Below the pieces are notes generated by a model. It saw only the letters and a program-made list of their open reading frames with translations, was not told the origin of the DNA and searched no databases. DNA of 64,000 nucleotides from positions 1 to 64,000 of IMG/VR virus record IMGVR_UViG_3300003937_000346; one strand, written 5' to 3'. The DNA comes from a virus. Below are positions 46,051 to 56,015 of the stretch, in pieces (within the stretch, counting starts at the first letter, position 1; every line of letters begins with the position of its first letter). A program made the position numbers and the translations under genes.

Positions 46051-47169
46051 TTATTCTCTCCAACCACAATGACCTGATGAAGTACCAGCGTTTACTGCGG
46101 GATTTAACCCACTTACACTTGTTGTACCCGTATCAGTTGCGTATGTAAATTTCCATGAATTATTGTTTTGGAGACCATTATAATTACCTAACATGTATTG
46201 CCAATCTTGACCCATAGTAAAATTCTCTTCACCACAGTTACCATCGGGTTTGACAACATTACCTATATTGGTGTCTGTTTGATTACTCCATCTCCTTAAG
46301 TTATAACCACCACTATATGAACCTTCATTACCGGCATAACCTTTACCAACTTTAGATGAGATACCTTTTTGTTGTGAATGGTTTGACCAATGAGGGGATG
46401 TTGCAAAAGTTTCCGTTGAAAAGTTTAATTTGACACCTCCACTTGAAGTCCAACCATAACCATATAGTTCATCCGAAAATGCCGAACCACCATCACTACC
46501 GTTTATTGTTGATAGTGTATATGCCGTATGTAAGGATTCTGTGGTTAAATTAAATAACTCAACAGTGGCACTACCCCCACTAAAAAGATATGCCATTTCT
46601 GTTTCCTTATGCATCGTACCTAAATCACTTCTTGCTATATTAGTATCCATCTCAGCGGTGTGTGTATAATTAGTATCGGTTACCATATTAATCGCAGATG
46701 TATATGTACCATGTACATTACTCGCACTCTTCCATGCACCATCATTATTAACAGACCATACGTAGAAAATAGTTCTACTACACGCACCTGAAGTATATGA
46801 TGCAGGATAATCTAACAATTCACCCAAGTGTGATGTTTGATCTGTAGAGTTTACCGTCTTATGTACATTCTTCCAAGGTGATGAGGATTTATACCCTCCC
46901 GCCAAATAAGAGTAGTTAATAATTTGATTGAACCTAAAACTGGTTTTACCAAAATTACTTTGATTCGCAATTCTCTCCCAACCAGAATCATTTCCATTAC
47001 CCGTGTAAACCATTAGAAAACTATTGTCGAAACTACCCGATGTCGTCATTTCTAAGAACATAGATCCTTTTTCAGGTGAGGAAGGTCTATCCGCCTTTGC
47101 ACCTGAGGGTGGTCTTGTTATTCCCTGACCTCTTAACGACCCACTAATTTCTAAATTTTCAAATATCAT
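46051..47169 (-). CDS. Tail-fibre/adhesin paralogue 2 (372 aa)
   Basis: Same layout as paralogue 1: MIFENLEISGSLRGQGITRP, then GSMFLEMTTSGSFDNSFLMV and the NAGTSSGHCGWRE end. The spacer to paralogue 1 is only 12 nt. The differences cluster in the middle third and in the strand after FRFNQIINYSYLAGGYKSSS, which itself is shared. Tandem duplication is the obvious origin. Confidence 0.75.
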   Translation of the reverse strand: MIFENLEISGSLRGQGITRPPSGAKADRPSSPEKGSMFLEMTTSGSFDNSFLMVYTGNGNDSGWERIANQSNFGKTSFRFNQIINYSYLAGGYKSSSPWKNVHKTVNSTDQTSHLGELLDYPASYTSGACSRTIFYVWSVNNDGAWKSASNVHGTYTSAINMVTDTNYTHTAEMDTNIARSDLGTMHKETEMAYLFSGGSATVELFNLTTESLHTAYTLSTINGSDGGSAFSDELYGYGWTSSGGVKLNFSTETFATSPHWSNHSQQKGISSKVGKGYAGNEGSYSGGYNLRRWSNQTDTNIGNVVKPDGNCGEENFTMGQDWQYMLGNYNGLQNNNSWKFTYATDTGTTSVSGLNPAVNAGTSSGHCGWRE

Positions 47170-47181
47170 ATCTATAAATAG

Positions 47182-48321
47182 TTAATTTCTCCAACCACAA
47201 TGTCCTGATGATGCACCTGCGTTAACACCTGGTGCTAACCCTGCAGGATTTACCGTACCCGTATCTGTCGTATATGAGAATTTCCAACTTGTATTTGTTT
47301 GACCTGTACCATCGTATGTTGCTAACATGTATTGATGGTCTTGTCCTAATGTGAAGTTTTCTTCACCACAATTTTGGTGGGGTTTAGGTACATTACCTAT
47401 ATTGGTTTCAGTAAAGACATCCCATCTTCTCAAATTATAACCCCCATTATATGTACCTTCATTTCCACAATACCCTTTACCAACCTTAGAACTAATCCCT
47501 TTCTGTTGTCCACTAGACGCCCATGAGGATGCCCTTGTCTCGAACACATCAGTAGCAAAGTGACATTTGTTTCCACTTTCAGAACCGTAACCGTAACCAT
47601 AATTTTCATCAGAGAATCCTGATGAACCTAAAGTACTTGTAATAGATGAAGTTGTTGTTACATATGGTGAACCACCAGGATAATAAGTGGTATACATTGT
47701 CTCATTTGTTAAATTGAATTTCTCAACTGTTGCTACAGATCCACCAAAAACATACGCAAACTCCGTTTCTTTAAATAGGGTACCACAATCATCTCTCGCA
47801 TTTAATAAATCCCATTTAGATTGGTGGGTGTATGTTGTTTCATTCACCATATCAATACCTGATGTATGTGTTGAGTGTATGTTAGTTGCGCCTTTATGAG
47901 CACCATCCGTATTTGTTGACCAAAGAAATAATTTAGTTTTACTACACGCCCCTGAGGTATAGTTTGCAGGGTAATCTAATAACTCACCTAAGTGAGATGT
48001 TTGGTCGGTTGCGTTAATTGTTTTATGTACATTCTTCCAAGGTGAACCTGACTTATATCCACCTGCCAAATATGAATAGTTTATTATTTGTCTGTATTTG
48101 AATCCTGTTCTGTCAGTATCTTGCGAACCCACTGGTTCCCAACCATCATCATAATTAGATGAACCAGTGTATGTAACAACGAAACTACCACTTGTAGATT
48201 CTTCTAAGTACATAGAACCTATCTCAGGTGAAGTAGGTCTTTCCCCTCTACTACCTCTTGGTATGATAAATTGTCCACTCACGTCAAGTGAACCACTAAC
48301 TATTACGTTTTCTCTAATCAT
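47182..48321 (-). CDS. Tail-fibre/adhesin paralogue 3 (379 aa)
   Basis: Same layout: MIRENVIVSGSLDVSGQFII, GSMYLEESTSGSFVVTYTGS and the end NAGASSGHCGWRN. It is a little longer, with an extra loop near residues 215-235 (YYPGGSPYVTTTSSITSTLG). It starts 11 nt after the giant fibre gene, so fibre and adhesins are probably one transcription unit. Confidence 0.75.
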   Translation of the reverse strand: MIRENVIVSGSLDVSGQFIIPRGSRGERPTSPEIGSMYLEESTSGSFVVTYTGSSNYDDGWEPVGSQDTDRTGFKYRQIINYSYLAGGYKSGSPWKNVHKTINATDQTSHLGELLDYPANYTSGACSKTKLFLWSTNTDGAHKGATNIHSTHTSGIDMVNETTYTHQSKWDLLNARDDCGTLFKETEFAYVFGGSVATVEKFNLTNETMYTTYYPGGSPYVTTTSSITSTLGSSGFSDENYGYGYGSESGNKCHFATDVFETRASSWASSGQQKGISSKVGKGYCGNEGTYNGGYNLRRWDVFTETNIGNVPKPHQNCGEENFTLGQDHQYMLATYDGTGQTNTSWKFSYTTDTGTVNPAGLAPGVNAGASSGHCGWRN

Positions 48322-48332
48322 TTAACTCTTTT

Positions 48333-51300
48333 TTATCCTGTTACGACTACTCTTCCTGATCTATTTGTTTCAAATTTAACCACAACCACCCCATTTAAAG
48401 AATTTATTGCCGAAGGGAAAAATAAATCACCATTACTATCATATACCTGTACAATCACGTTGTCGGTTCCTAAACCATGGGTAAAAGTAACGGTACCCAC
48501 ATTACTGAATGTAGAAACATTAACCGCCGGTATCTTTTTCCAAGATTGCCAAGTATTATTATTTTTACCTCTAACCGCAATTCGTCCACTTCTATAGTCA
48601 CCCGCAATTTGATGTTGCCATGATGAACTATATATTTGTGAGTAAAGAGCTCCGTCAGTTGCGTTACCTGAGAAGTTTGTCACACCACCTGTGTAGTATG
48701 TGATACCCGCACTATTTAAGGAGTCCGCATCAATCCCTCCAGTTGAATTTGTGTTTCTAAATGCAACACCATCAATCATATCCGCCGATCCTGCCGTTGT
48801 TGCATAATTTACAGATTGTGAACCAATATTACCTGTAGTAATTAAACCTAATTGACTAATGAAGTCGGCCTTACTATAATATCTAATATAACCATCTCCC
48901 GACGCGTAAATTCTACTTATGGTATCTGAAGCACCGTTCGCTCCCGATGTTGTATTAATCCAACCAGCTTGGATATAACCGTTTGCATCTGTACGTACTA
49001 CTTTATTTGCCTCATTGTTACGTCCCGTATGAAGGTCTAAACCATCAAGTAAATCAGAATCTGCCGCCTTGTCTCCTGTTCCTAAATACCTACCGTCTAA
49101 ATCGACTGTCTGATTAGTTGCCCCATTCACACTCGCCGTAAGAACACCATTACCAGTATCGAAACTTAATCCATCAACATAGTAATTATCATTTCCACTA
49201 TCGGTGACTGTTTCTGTAGCCGTAGTTATACCCGTAACGTGTCCGTTACCATCTACTAAAATGTCTTGAACATACGTTCTACCACTATTGTTAGAAGATG
49301 TGGCCGCAGTAATATTATCGTGTGCTGTATAAGTTTCAGTAGTTAAATACCTACCATCAATATCGACAGTAAATCCAGCATTACCTGTTCCTGTGCCTGT
49401 AATTACACCTGTAGTATCATCAAACGTAGCTCCACTTATGTAATCTATATCATTATCATTTCCACTATCGGTAACTGTCTCTGTTGCTGTTGTAACACCC
49501 GTAACGTGTCCGTTACCATCTAATAAGATGTCTTGTATATATGTTCTACCCGAGTTATCTGAAGAATTAGCCGCGGTAATCGTTGGGTGTTGTTGGTATG
49601 AAGTATAGTTACCTGCGTGAACCACAATGTTACCATTGATTCTAACCGCACTGTTACCATTAACCACAAAGTTAACACCATCAGTTGCATCGTTATGTGA
49701 TTTAATCTCAATGACAGAACCTGCCAATCCACCACTATTACTTGTGTGTAATATATGTGCGGTATCTGAGAAATCTGTGGTACCTTCTTTATCATAACCT
49801 GTCCAATAGATACCTCTACCTTGGTTGGATGTGGTTACAGGTCCATCAAACTCAATATTACCACTACCATTAATTACTTTATTATTTCCAACATATAAAG
49901 AACCAAGTGGGTCGAGTGTTACCGCACCATTCGCATTAACATTTAGGATTGGTACACCTGATGAATCTGAAACCGCGAATAGATCACCCGTCAAATCATC
50001 AGTGATTGAGAATAACTGGCCACTTGTACCTTGGATATCAAATATTGTTGATCCTGAAGTAGAAGATGTTAGAGTTAACTTATCAGTAAATTCTGACTGA
50101 CCATTTGATCCTAAAGTTAATATTCTTGTACTTGATTTAACGAATTGTAAATTACCACCACTGTTTGTTGTTAAGTCGTTTGGTGATTCAACAATTCTAA
50201 ACCCATTACCACCTAACCATTCAATACCTTCTGTTGGTCCTGGGTCTGCAATTGTAATATGGTTAACATTACTTATCGAACCATTAACCATATCAATACC
50301 ACTACCGTTCATGTTAATGGCACCACTCATAGTTCCACCAGATTTTAATAGGAAGTCACCTGATGCATATCCTGCCGCTGAGTGGTCTCCCCATCCATAT
50401 GCGGTATTCCAATTATTAATACTGCTTTGTTGGAAGTGTCCGGTGTGCCATAATTGGTATCCAGTACCCCATGACGCCGAGTCGTATGATTGGTCAGAGA
50501 CGTAAACATTTGTACTGTACTTGTCGAACACCAATGCGTGTGACCCTTTTACATCACTACCATTATATGCACTAATCCAAAGTACATCATTCCAAGATCC
50601 CCCGAATCCAAGGTTAGTGTTTGATAGCATCGCTATCTTCAGTTTTCCTGATCCAAACGTTGCTGAATTTGGTTTTTCTGTACCACCACCTGAGTAGTGT
50701 CCACCTAAATAGGAACCAACAGCATTACCACCACTTGTATATGTTTTATTTTCTGAAAGTGATTTTAAACCATACCTACCATCAATATCGACAGTCCATG
50801 TACCTCCATGGTGTGTCCCTGTTATAATACCGTTACTCGTATTGAATGATGCACTTGTCGTATACCAGTTAACATCTGTATCAACCGCAAACCCTGAAAT
50901 ATCTACGGTACTTCCGTTTGATTTGGTTAAGGTTAGTATCTGATTACTACTGTTATATGTACCACTCGTTACAGTAACGTCTACTAGGGCCGATGATAAA
51001 CTTACACTGTAAGTGTTTCCATCATTTCTTGTGAATTCAAGGGTACCTGAACCATTATTAAAAGTGGCACCTGTAGTGTAATAATCAACTTCCGAGTATC
51101 CCGCTATTGAATGGTCACCCCATGCATATGCGGTTTTAAAGTTCTGTATGTTTGTTTTACTTAATTCCTCACCGTCAATATAAAGTTTCTTTTGGTAGAG
51201 TTTCATCCACTCTTGATAGTTTCCAGTCCCATCTAAACCTACAAACTTTATCATTGGGTTAGTACCTGTCATATTAAGATTACCCGATAACGATCCTCCC

Positions 51301-54300
51301 GACAATTGTAGATATCTATTGTCTACATCAACCGTATATGTGTCACCATCATTTCTTGTAAATGTGATTATACCATTACCACTATTAAATGTGGCACCTG
51401 TTGTATACTCGTCATTTTTCACGTACCCTTCAGTGGAATGGTCACCCCATCCATATGCGGTTTTGAAGTTTTGGATATTAGTTTTGGTGAGGTCTTCCCC
51501 ATCTAACCTAAGTAAATCCCCTCTAAGTAATGCTGTTTTTCTATCTGACCATCCGTTTACTGTCCAATTACCTGTTTCTGAATTAACCTCAAGACCTTGT
51601 TCTGCATTGATATAAACATATTCGTTTGTCTGTCCTGTTGCATATGCGTAGGACTCACCTGCGTTTAATATTAGTTGTTGACCATTACCTCTTATATCAC
51701 CGGCAATTGTAAGTGCTCCCGTAAATGTGTCTGTTGTATCTAATAGGTATCTACCATCAAGGTCAACAGTTGCACCCGCATTTCCAACACCCGATAATGT
51801 TACGACACCTGTACCTGTATTAAATGTTGCTGAATTAACATAATCGATATCATTTGTATCGGTATATCCTGTTAGGTATCCTACAGTGCTGTGATCACCC
51901 CATCCATATGCGGTGTCCCAATTACTTATGTTGGTTGATGTGAAATCACCGGCATCCCATATGAGATTACCGTCATTCTTTAAGTTACCGCTTGTGAAGT
52001 TTATATCACCTCTAAGGTTCCCAATTGCAACACCACCATTAACGTGTTTAATGAAGAATTGGTCAGGTGTACCTGTTGCAGATGAATTACCTGAACTTAA
52101 TATTGTACCTGCATCAGGAACGTGTACGTCAAGAGTACCTGTCATGGTGTCTCCACCTAATTTTACAAATCTACCATCAATATCTACAGTGAATCCTGCG
52201 TTACCCACACCAGTACCTGTTATTACACCTGTACCTGTATTGAATGTCGCTGAATTAATATAATCGATTGTGTCTGTATTAGTAACAGTTTCTGTTGCGG
52301 TAGTGATACCAGTTATATGACCATTACTATCAACTAATATATCTTGAATGTATGTCCTTCCACTATTATTAGAGGAGGAAGCCGCACTTATATTCTCATG
52401 TTCGGTATAGGTTTCAGTAAAACCAGTTAGATATCCAACAGTACTGTGATCTCCCCACCCATAAGCGGTATCCCAATTTTGATCTTTTCTTGTACCCGCA
52501 CCTGTACCTGTCGCCGGTTTGGAGTATATACCTTCTTTGTACATTAACTTACCATCGGCAAGTATTGTCATTGTGGGTTGTCCATCAATATCAACAGTAA
52601 CATCGGATGCACCCTTAACTTTATAAGTGATTACACCTGTACCTGTATTGAATGTTGCACCTGTTAGATAGTAGTTTACGTCAGTATCCAACGCAAAACC
52701 CGTAACATCTACCGTGTCGCCATCTGATTTTGTCAATGTTAATGTTTGACTTGAACCATCATATGTACCACCCGTTACAGTAACTTCCGATAATGTTGCA
52801 GATATATCAACAGTATAAGTGTCACCATCATTTCTTGTGAATGTAATGATACCCGTACCACTATTAAAAGTAGAACCTGTCGTATATTCATCGGTATTGA
52901 CCACAGTTTCTGATGATGTGGTTATACCTGTAACATGACCATTACCATCTAATAAAATATCTTGTATATATGTTCTACCACTGTTGTTAGAACTACTTGC
53001 CGCATTTACATTAGGGTGTTGTGTTAGGTAATTTTCATCTGCATGGTCACCCCATCCATATGCGGTATCCCAATTAGTTATTTGAGTCGATGTGATATTG
53101 TAAGCGGCATGAGCCGTAAATATTGGATCGGTTTCTGTGAATGACGTTAAATACCTACCATCAATATCTACAGTATAAGTATCTCCGTCATTTCTTGTGA
53201 ATGTGATAATACCGTTACCTGTATTGAATGTTGCACCTGTTGTAAATTCGTCTGTATTAGTTACAGTCTCACTTGCAGTTGTTAAACCTGTAACATGACC
53301 ATTACTATCAAGTAATATGTCTTGTATGTAAGTTCGACCACTATTATTAGATGAAGATGCTGCAGATATATTCGGGTGTTGTGTTAAATAGGTATTACTA
53401 TCAACACTACCGTCCGCTTTCAAGAATTGAGATGAAGTACCCCCACTTTTAATAAATGAAGATGCAGTAACGTTCCCTGAAAAGACCGAATTCTGAGAAG
53501 TGTCGATATTTAATGCGGTTGTGTTGTTTGTTACTAATGCAACGTTGTCACCCCCCGTTGAACCAAGGTAGAATCCGTCTCCCGTAGCGGCTGACGTAAA
53601 GTCTTTGGTTGTTATCTTGTAATCGTCACCGTCGGCGTTATTTCTAAATAATATAGAATGGTCGTCATCGTCCGTTGTGTCTTTTAAAACTATTTGTGAG
53701 GAACCTCCATGAACTTGTAAATTTGTTGTAATTAAACCACCCGTCATCGTACCTCCACCTAACTCAACGTACCTACCATCAATATCAACAGTAAATCCGG
53801 CATTACCCACACCAGTACCTGTTATTACACCTGTACCCGTATTGAATGTTGCGGAACTCACATAGTCAATATCATTTGTGTCTGTATTGACGACAGTTTC
53901 AGTGGCCGTAGTTAGTCCTGTTACGTGTCCATTACCGTCTAATAGTATATCTTGGATATATGTTCTTCCACTATTGTTAGAAGACGCTGGTGATGCAATT
54001 GGTGGGTGCTGTGTTAAATATGTATTTGAATCTACACTACCATCCGCCTTTAAGAATTGTGATGATGTACCCCCACTTTTAGTGAATGAAGTAGCAATAA
54101 CTTCTCCTGAAAAAGTAGCGGTATCGTTTTGGTTAAGTATTAATAATGATTTCCAATTCGCACTCGCTCCTAATTTAACATCAAAACTAAAAGTATTCGC
54201 ACTTGTTGATGAAGTGTCAATAGTTTTTATTCTTTGGTAGTAAGTTCCGTCAGTACCTTGTATACTAAAATTACCCCCCAATTCGAGAGTGGGTCCTGCA

Positions 54301-56015
54301 GTTATATTACCAACAGTTATGTCGTTTGTTGTAATATTCCCTCTTGTAGTTACACTATCTAAGGTGTCTGTCTCAGAATAACTTGTTAGGAATCTTCCGT
54401 CAATGTCTACGGTAAACGTATCCCCATCATTTCTTTTGAATGTAATTACACCGTCACTAGTATTAAAAGTGGCACCTGTCGTATATTCATCATTATAGTC
54501 TGTTAGGAAATTTTGATCATCAACCCAATCTCTTGTTGCGATGTGATACCACGTTGATCCCGTTATTGAGTCAGTACCCGCAAAATTTCTAAAGTATAAT
54601 CCGTCACCATTAACTATTGTTGATCCCCCTAATTGGAAACCATAATTACCGTCTGTTTGAGATACATGTAATATTGTGTTGTGACCACTGATAGGTCCGT
54701 TAGACGCGTAATTTCTATATATACCAAATTCTGTATAATCATTAGCGTCACCATTTGTACTATATAATTCACTATGTACTTGTGCCCTTGTGTCTAAAAA
54801 TCTACCGTCTATATCAACAGTAAATGTGTCACCATCATTTCTTTTAAATGTAATTACACCGTTACCACTATTAAATGTAGCACCTGTTGTGTATTCATTG
54901 TTGTAGTCTGTAAGATAACTTCCTGTTTCTGCCTCGATACCATCTAATCTACTATCTAAAGTGGTTAAATCGGTATTATCTAATAATCTTTCTTCAGATC
55001 CTTTTTGACCACCCTTCCAATAGTTGTTTTGTCCGTCCCATAATAATGAACCCGATAATAAATCAGGAGAAGTGTTGTCTCTAACCTCTATACCCGCATT
55101 TTGTGCCCCACTACCATTTAAAGATATGATATTATCACCGATCTCAACAGTTGTTGAATCCACTCTTGTTTCTGTTCCCTTAACTAAAAGATCACCTTTG
55201 ATAGTTACGTTAGAACCTGTAAATTCTAAACCACCTTCTATTGTATCTAACCTACCATCTAAACCTGTAATATTACCATCTAAACTACCAGTCTTAGTTT
55301 CTAAAGAACTTAATCTATTATTTTGTGATGTATTGGTCGAATCGTTAGATGATGTGTAGGTATTAAAATCACTTCTAACACTACCACTTTCAGTTTCTAA
55401 ACTAGTTAATCTAATATCTTGGTTTTGGTTGGTTGTGTTGTTAGATGAGGTATAAGTATTTAAATCATTTCTTAATGTAGTAACATCTGTATCACTCGCA
55501 TATGTATCATCAATACTCGCAGTGAATGATTCTATTGAATCTAATCTACCGTCTTGATTGGTATTGGTGGTATCTAAACTACCTGTCTTGGTTTCTAATG
55601 AATCTAACCTTCCGTCATGAGAACCTGAAGTTGTTTCAAGTGACCCTAATCTATTATTCTGAGTAGTATTCGTAGTTTCTAATGAACCACTTTTGGTTTC
55701 TAAACTACCAACTCTGTTGGTTAGGTTAGTTACATCTGTGTCAGTAGCATAAGTATCATCAATACTTGCGGTAAATGACTCTATGGAATCAACCCTACCA
55801 TCTAAAGTATTTATATCGGTTGTTAAACTCCCAGTTTTAGTCTCTAAAGAATCTACCCTACCACTTAAGTTTTGTTTATCTGTTTCGTTTGAAGACGTGT
55901 AGGTATTTAAATCACCCCTTAGATCAGTTATATCGCTATCTAAACTACCTGTTTTGGTTTCTAATGAACCTAATCTATTATTTTGTGATGTATTGGTTGA
56001 ATCGTTGGAAACCAC
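48333..56015 (-). CDS. Giant repetitive tail fibre (2,560 aa as read)
   Basis: Residues 1-250 are coiled-coil modules (RLGSLETKTGSL, TDVTNLTNRVGSLETK). Then comes a linker (GDLLVKGTETRVDSTTVEIG) and about 2,000 residues of beta modules. Three motifs recur: NNSGRTYIQDILLDGNGHVTG (six copies), TAYGWGDHS (six copies) and FNTGTGVITGTGVGNAG with TVDIDGRY (many). Near the C-terminus SQIYSSSWQHQIAGDYRSGR and NTWQSWKKI resemble a pyocin-knob domain, then a final beta domain (VTFTHGLGTDNVIVQVYDSN). The first codon as read is a GTG inside the repeat of the upstream gene; it is probably not a true start but the point where a frameshift split one longer protein. Confidence 0.8.
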   Translation of the reverse strand: MVSNDSTNTSQNNRLGSLETKTGSLDSDITDLRGDLNTYTSSNETDKQNLSGRVDSLETKTGSLTTDINTLDGRVDSIESFTASIDDTYATDTDVTNLTNRVGSLETKSGSLETTNTTQNNRLGSLETTSGSHDGRLDSLETKTGSLDTTNTNQDGRLDSIESFTASIDDTYASDTDVTTLRNDLNTYTSSNNTTNQNQDIRLTSLETESGSVRSDFNTYTSSNDSTNTSQNNRLSSLETKTGSLDGNITGLDGRLDTIEGGLEFTGSNVTIKGDLLVKGTETRVDSTTVEIGDNIISLNGSGAQNAGIEVRDNTSPDLLSGSLLWDGQNNYWKGGQKGSEERLLDNTDLTTLDSRLDGIEAETGSYLTDYNNEYTTGATFNSGNGVITFKRNDGDTFTVDIDGRFLDTRAQVHSELYSTNGDANDYTEFGIYRNYASNGPISGHNTILHVSQTDGNYGFQLGGSTIVNGDGLYFRNFAGTDSITGSTWYHIATRDWVDDQNFLTDYNDEYTTGATFNTSDGVITFKRNDGDTFTVDIDGRFLTSYSETDTLDSVTTRGNITTNDITVGNITAGPTLELGGNFSIQGTDGTYYQRIKTIDTSSTSANTFSFDVKLGASANWKSLLILNQNDTATFSGEVIATSFTKSGGTSSQFLKADGSVDSNTYLTQHPPIASPASSNNSGRTYIQDILLDGNGHVTGLTTATETVVNTDTNDIDYVSSATFNTGTGVITGTGVGNAGFTVDIDGRYVELGGGTMTGGLITTNLQVHGGSSQIVLKDTTDDDDHSILFRNNADGDDYKITTKDFTSAATGDGFYLGSTGGDNVALVTNNTTALNIDTSQNSVFSGNVTASSFIKSGGTSSQFLKADGSVDSNTYLTQHPNISAASSSNNSGRTYIQDILLDSNGHVTGLTTASETVTNTDEFTTGATFNTGNGIITFTRNDGDTYTVDIDGRYLTSFTETDPIFTAHAAYNITSTQITNWDTAYGWGDHADENYLTQHPNVNAASSSNNSGRTYIQDILLDGNGHVTGITTSSETVVNTDEYTTGSTFNSGTGIITFTRNDGDTYTVDISATLSEVTVTGGTYDGSSQTLTLTKSDGDTVDVTGFALDTDVNYYLTGATFNTGTGVITYKVKGASDVTVDIDGQPTMTILADGKLMYKEGIYSKPATGTGAGTRKDQNWDTAYGWGDHSTVGYLTGFTETYTEHENISAASSSNNSGRTYIQDILVDSNGHITGITTATETVTNTDTIDYINSATFNTGTGVITGTGVGNAGFTVDIDGRFVKLGGDTMTGTLDVHVPDAGTILSSGNSSATGTPDQFFIKHVNGGVAIGNLRGDINFTSGNLKNDGNLIWDAGDFTSTNISNWDTAYGWGDHSTVGYLTGYTDTNDIDYVNSATFNTGTGVVTLSGVGNAGATVDLDGRYLLDTTDTFTGALTIAGDIRGNGQQLILNAGESYAYATGQTNEYVYINAEQGLEVNSETGNWTVNGWSDRKTALLRGDLLRLDGEDLTKTNIQNFKTAYGWGDHSTEGYVKNDEYTTGATFNSGNGIITFTRNDGDTYTVDVDNRYLQLSGGSLSGNLNMTGTNPMIKFVGLDGTGNYQEWMKLYQKKLYIDGEELSKTNIQNFKTAYAWGDHSIAGYSEVDYYTTGATFNNGSGTLEFTRNDGNTYSVSLSSALVDVTVTSGTYNSSNQILTLTKSNGSTVDISGFAVDTDVNWYTTSASFNTSNGIITGTHHGGTWTVDIDGRYGLKSLSENKTYTSGGNAVGSYLGGHYSGGGTEKPNSATFGSGKLKIAMLSNTNLGFGGSWNDVLWISAYNGSDVKGSHALVFDKYSTNVYVSDQSYDSASWGTGYQLWHTGHFQQSSINNWNTAYGWGDHSAAGYASGDFLLKSGGTMSGAINMNGSGIDMVNGSISNVNHITIADPGPTEGIEWLGGNGFRIVESPNDLTTNSGGNLQFVKSSTRILTLGSNGQSEFTDKLTLTSSTSGSTIFDIQGTSGQLFSITDDLTGDLFAVSDSSGVPILNVNANGAVTLDPLGSLYVGNNKVINGSGNIEFDGPVTTSNQGRGIYWTGYDKEGTTDFSDTAHILHTSNSGGLAGSVIEIKSHNDATDGVNFVVNGNSAVRINGNIVVHAGNYTSYQQHPTITAANSSDNSGRTYIQDILLDGNGHVTGVTTATETVTDSGNDNDIDYISGATFDDTTGVITGTGTGNAGFTVDIDGRYLTTETYTAHDNITAATSSNNSGRTYVQDILVDGNGHVTGITTATETVTDSGNDNYYVDGLSFDTGNGVLTASVNGATNQTVDLDGRYLGTGDKAADSDLLDGLDLHTGRNNEANKVVRTDANGYIQAGWINTTSGANGASDTISRIYASGDGYIRYYSKADFISQLGLITTGNIGSQSVNYATTAGSADMIDGVAFRNTNSTGGIDADSLNSAGITYYTGGVTNFSGNATDGALYSQIYSSSWQHQIAGDYRSGRIAVRGKNNNTWQSWKKIPAVNVSTFSNVGTVTFTHGLGTDNVIVQVYDSNGDLFFPSAINSLNGVVVVKFETNRSGRVVVTG
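49190..54000. repeat. Coding repeats of the giant fibre
   Basis: Near-identical DNA blocks encoding NNSGRTYIQDILLD recur at about 49250, 49530, 52360, 52980, 53340 and 53970. They alternate with blocks for TAYGWGDHS (about 50390, 51110, 51440, 51900, 52450, 53040). Such in-frame repeats favour recombination and also cause assembly collapse, which matters for reading the gene's length. Confidence 0.7.

Noticed and set aside
44923-48321. Diversity-generating retroelement acting on the adhesin genes
   Set aside because: No reverse transcriptase or template repeat is visible in the window; only duplication with a variable middle is supported.
56013-56015. GTG as the true start of the 2,560-residue fibre
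   Set aside because: It lies within the repeat unit of the upstream frame and no leader or promoter is near; a frameshift explains the arrangement better.
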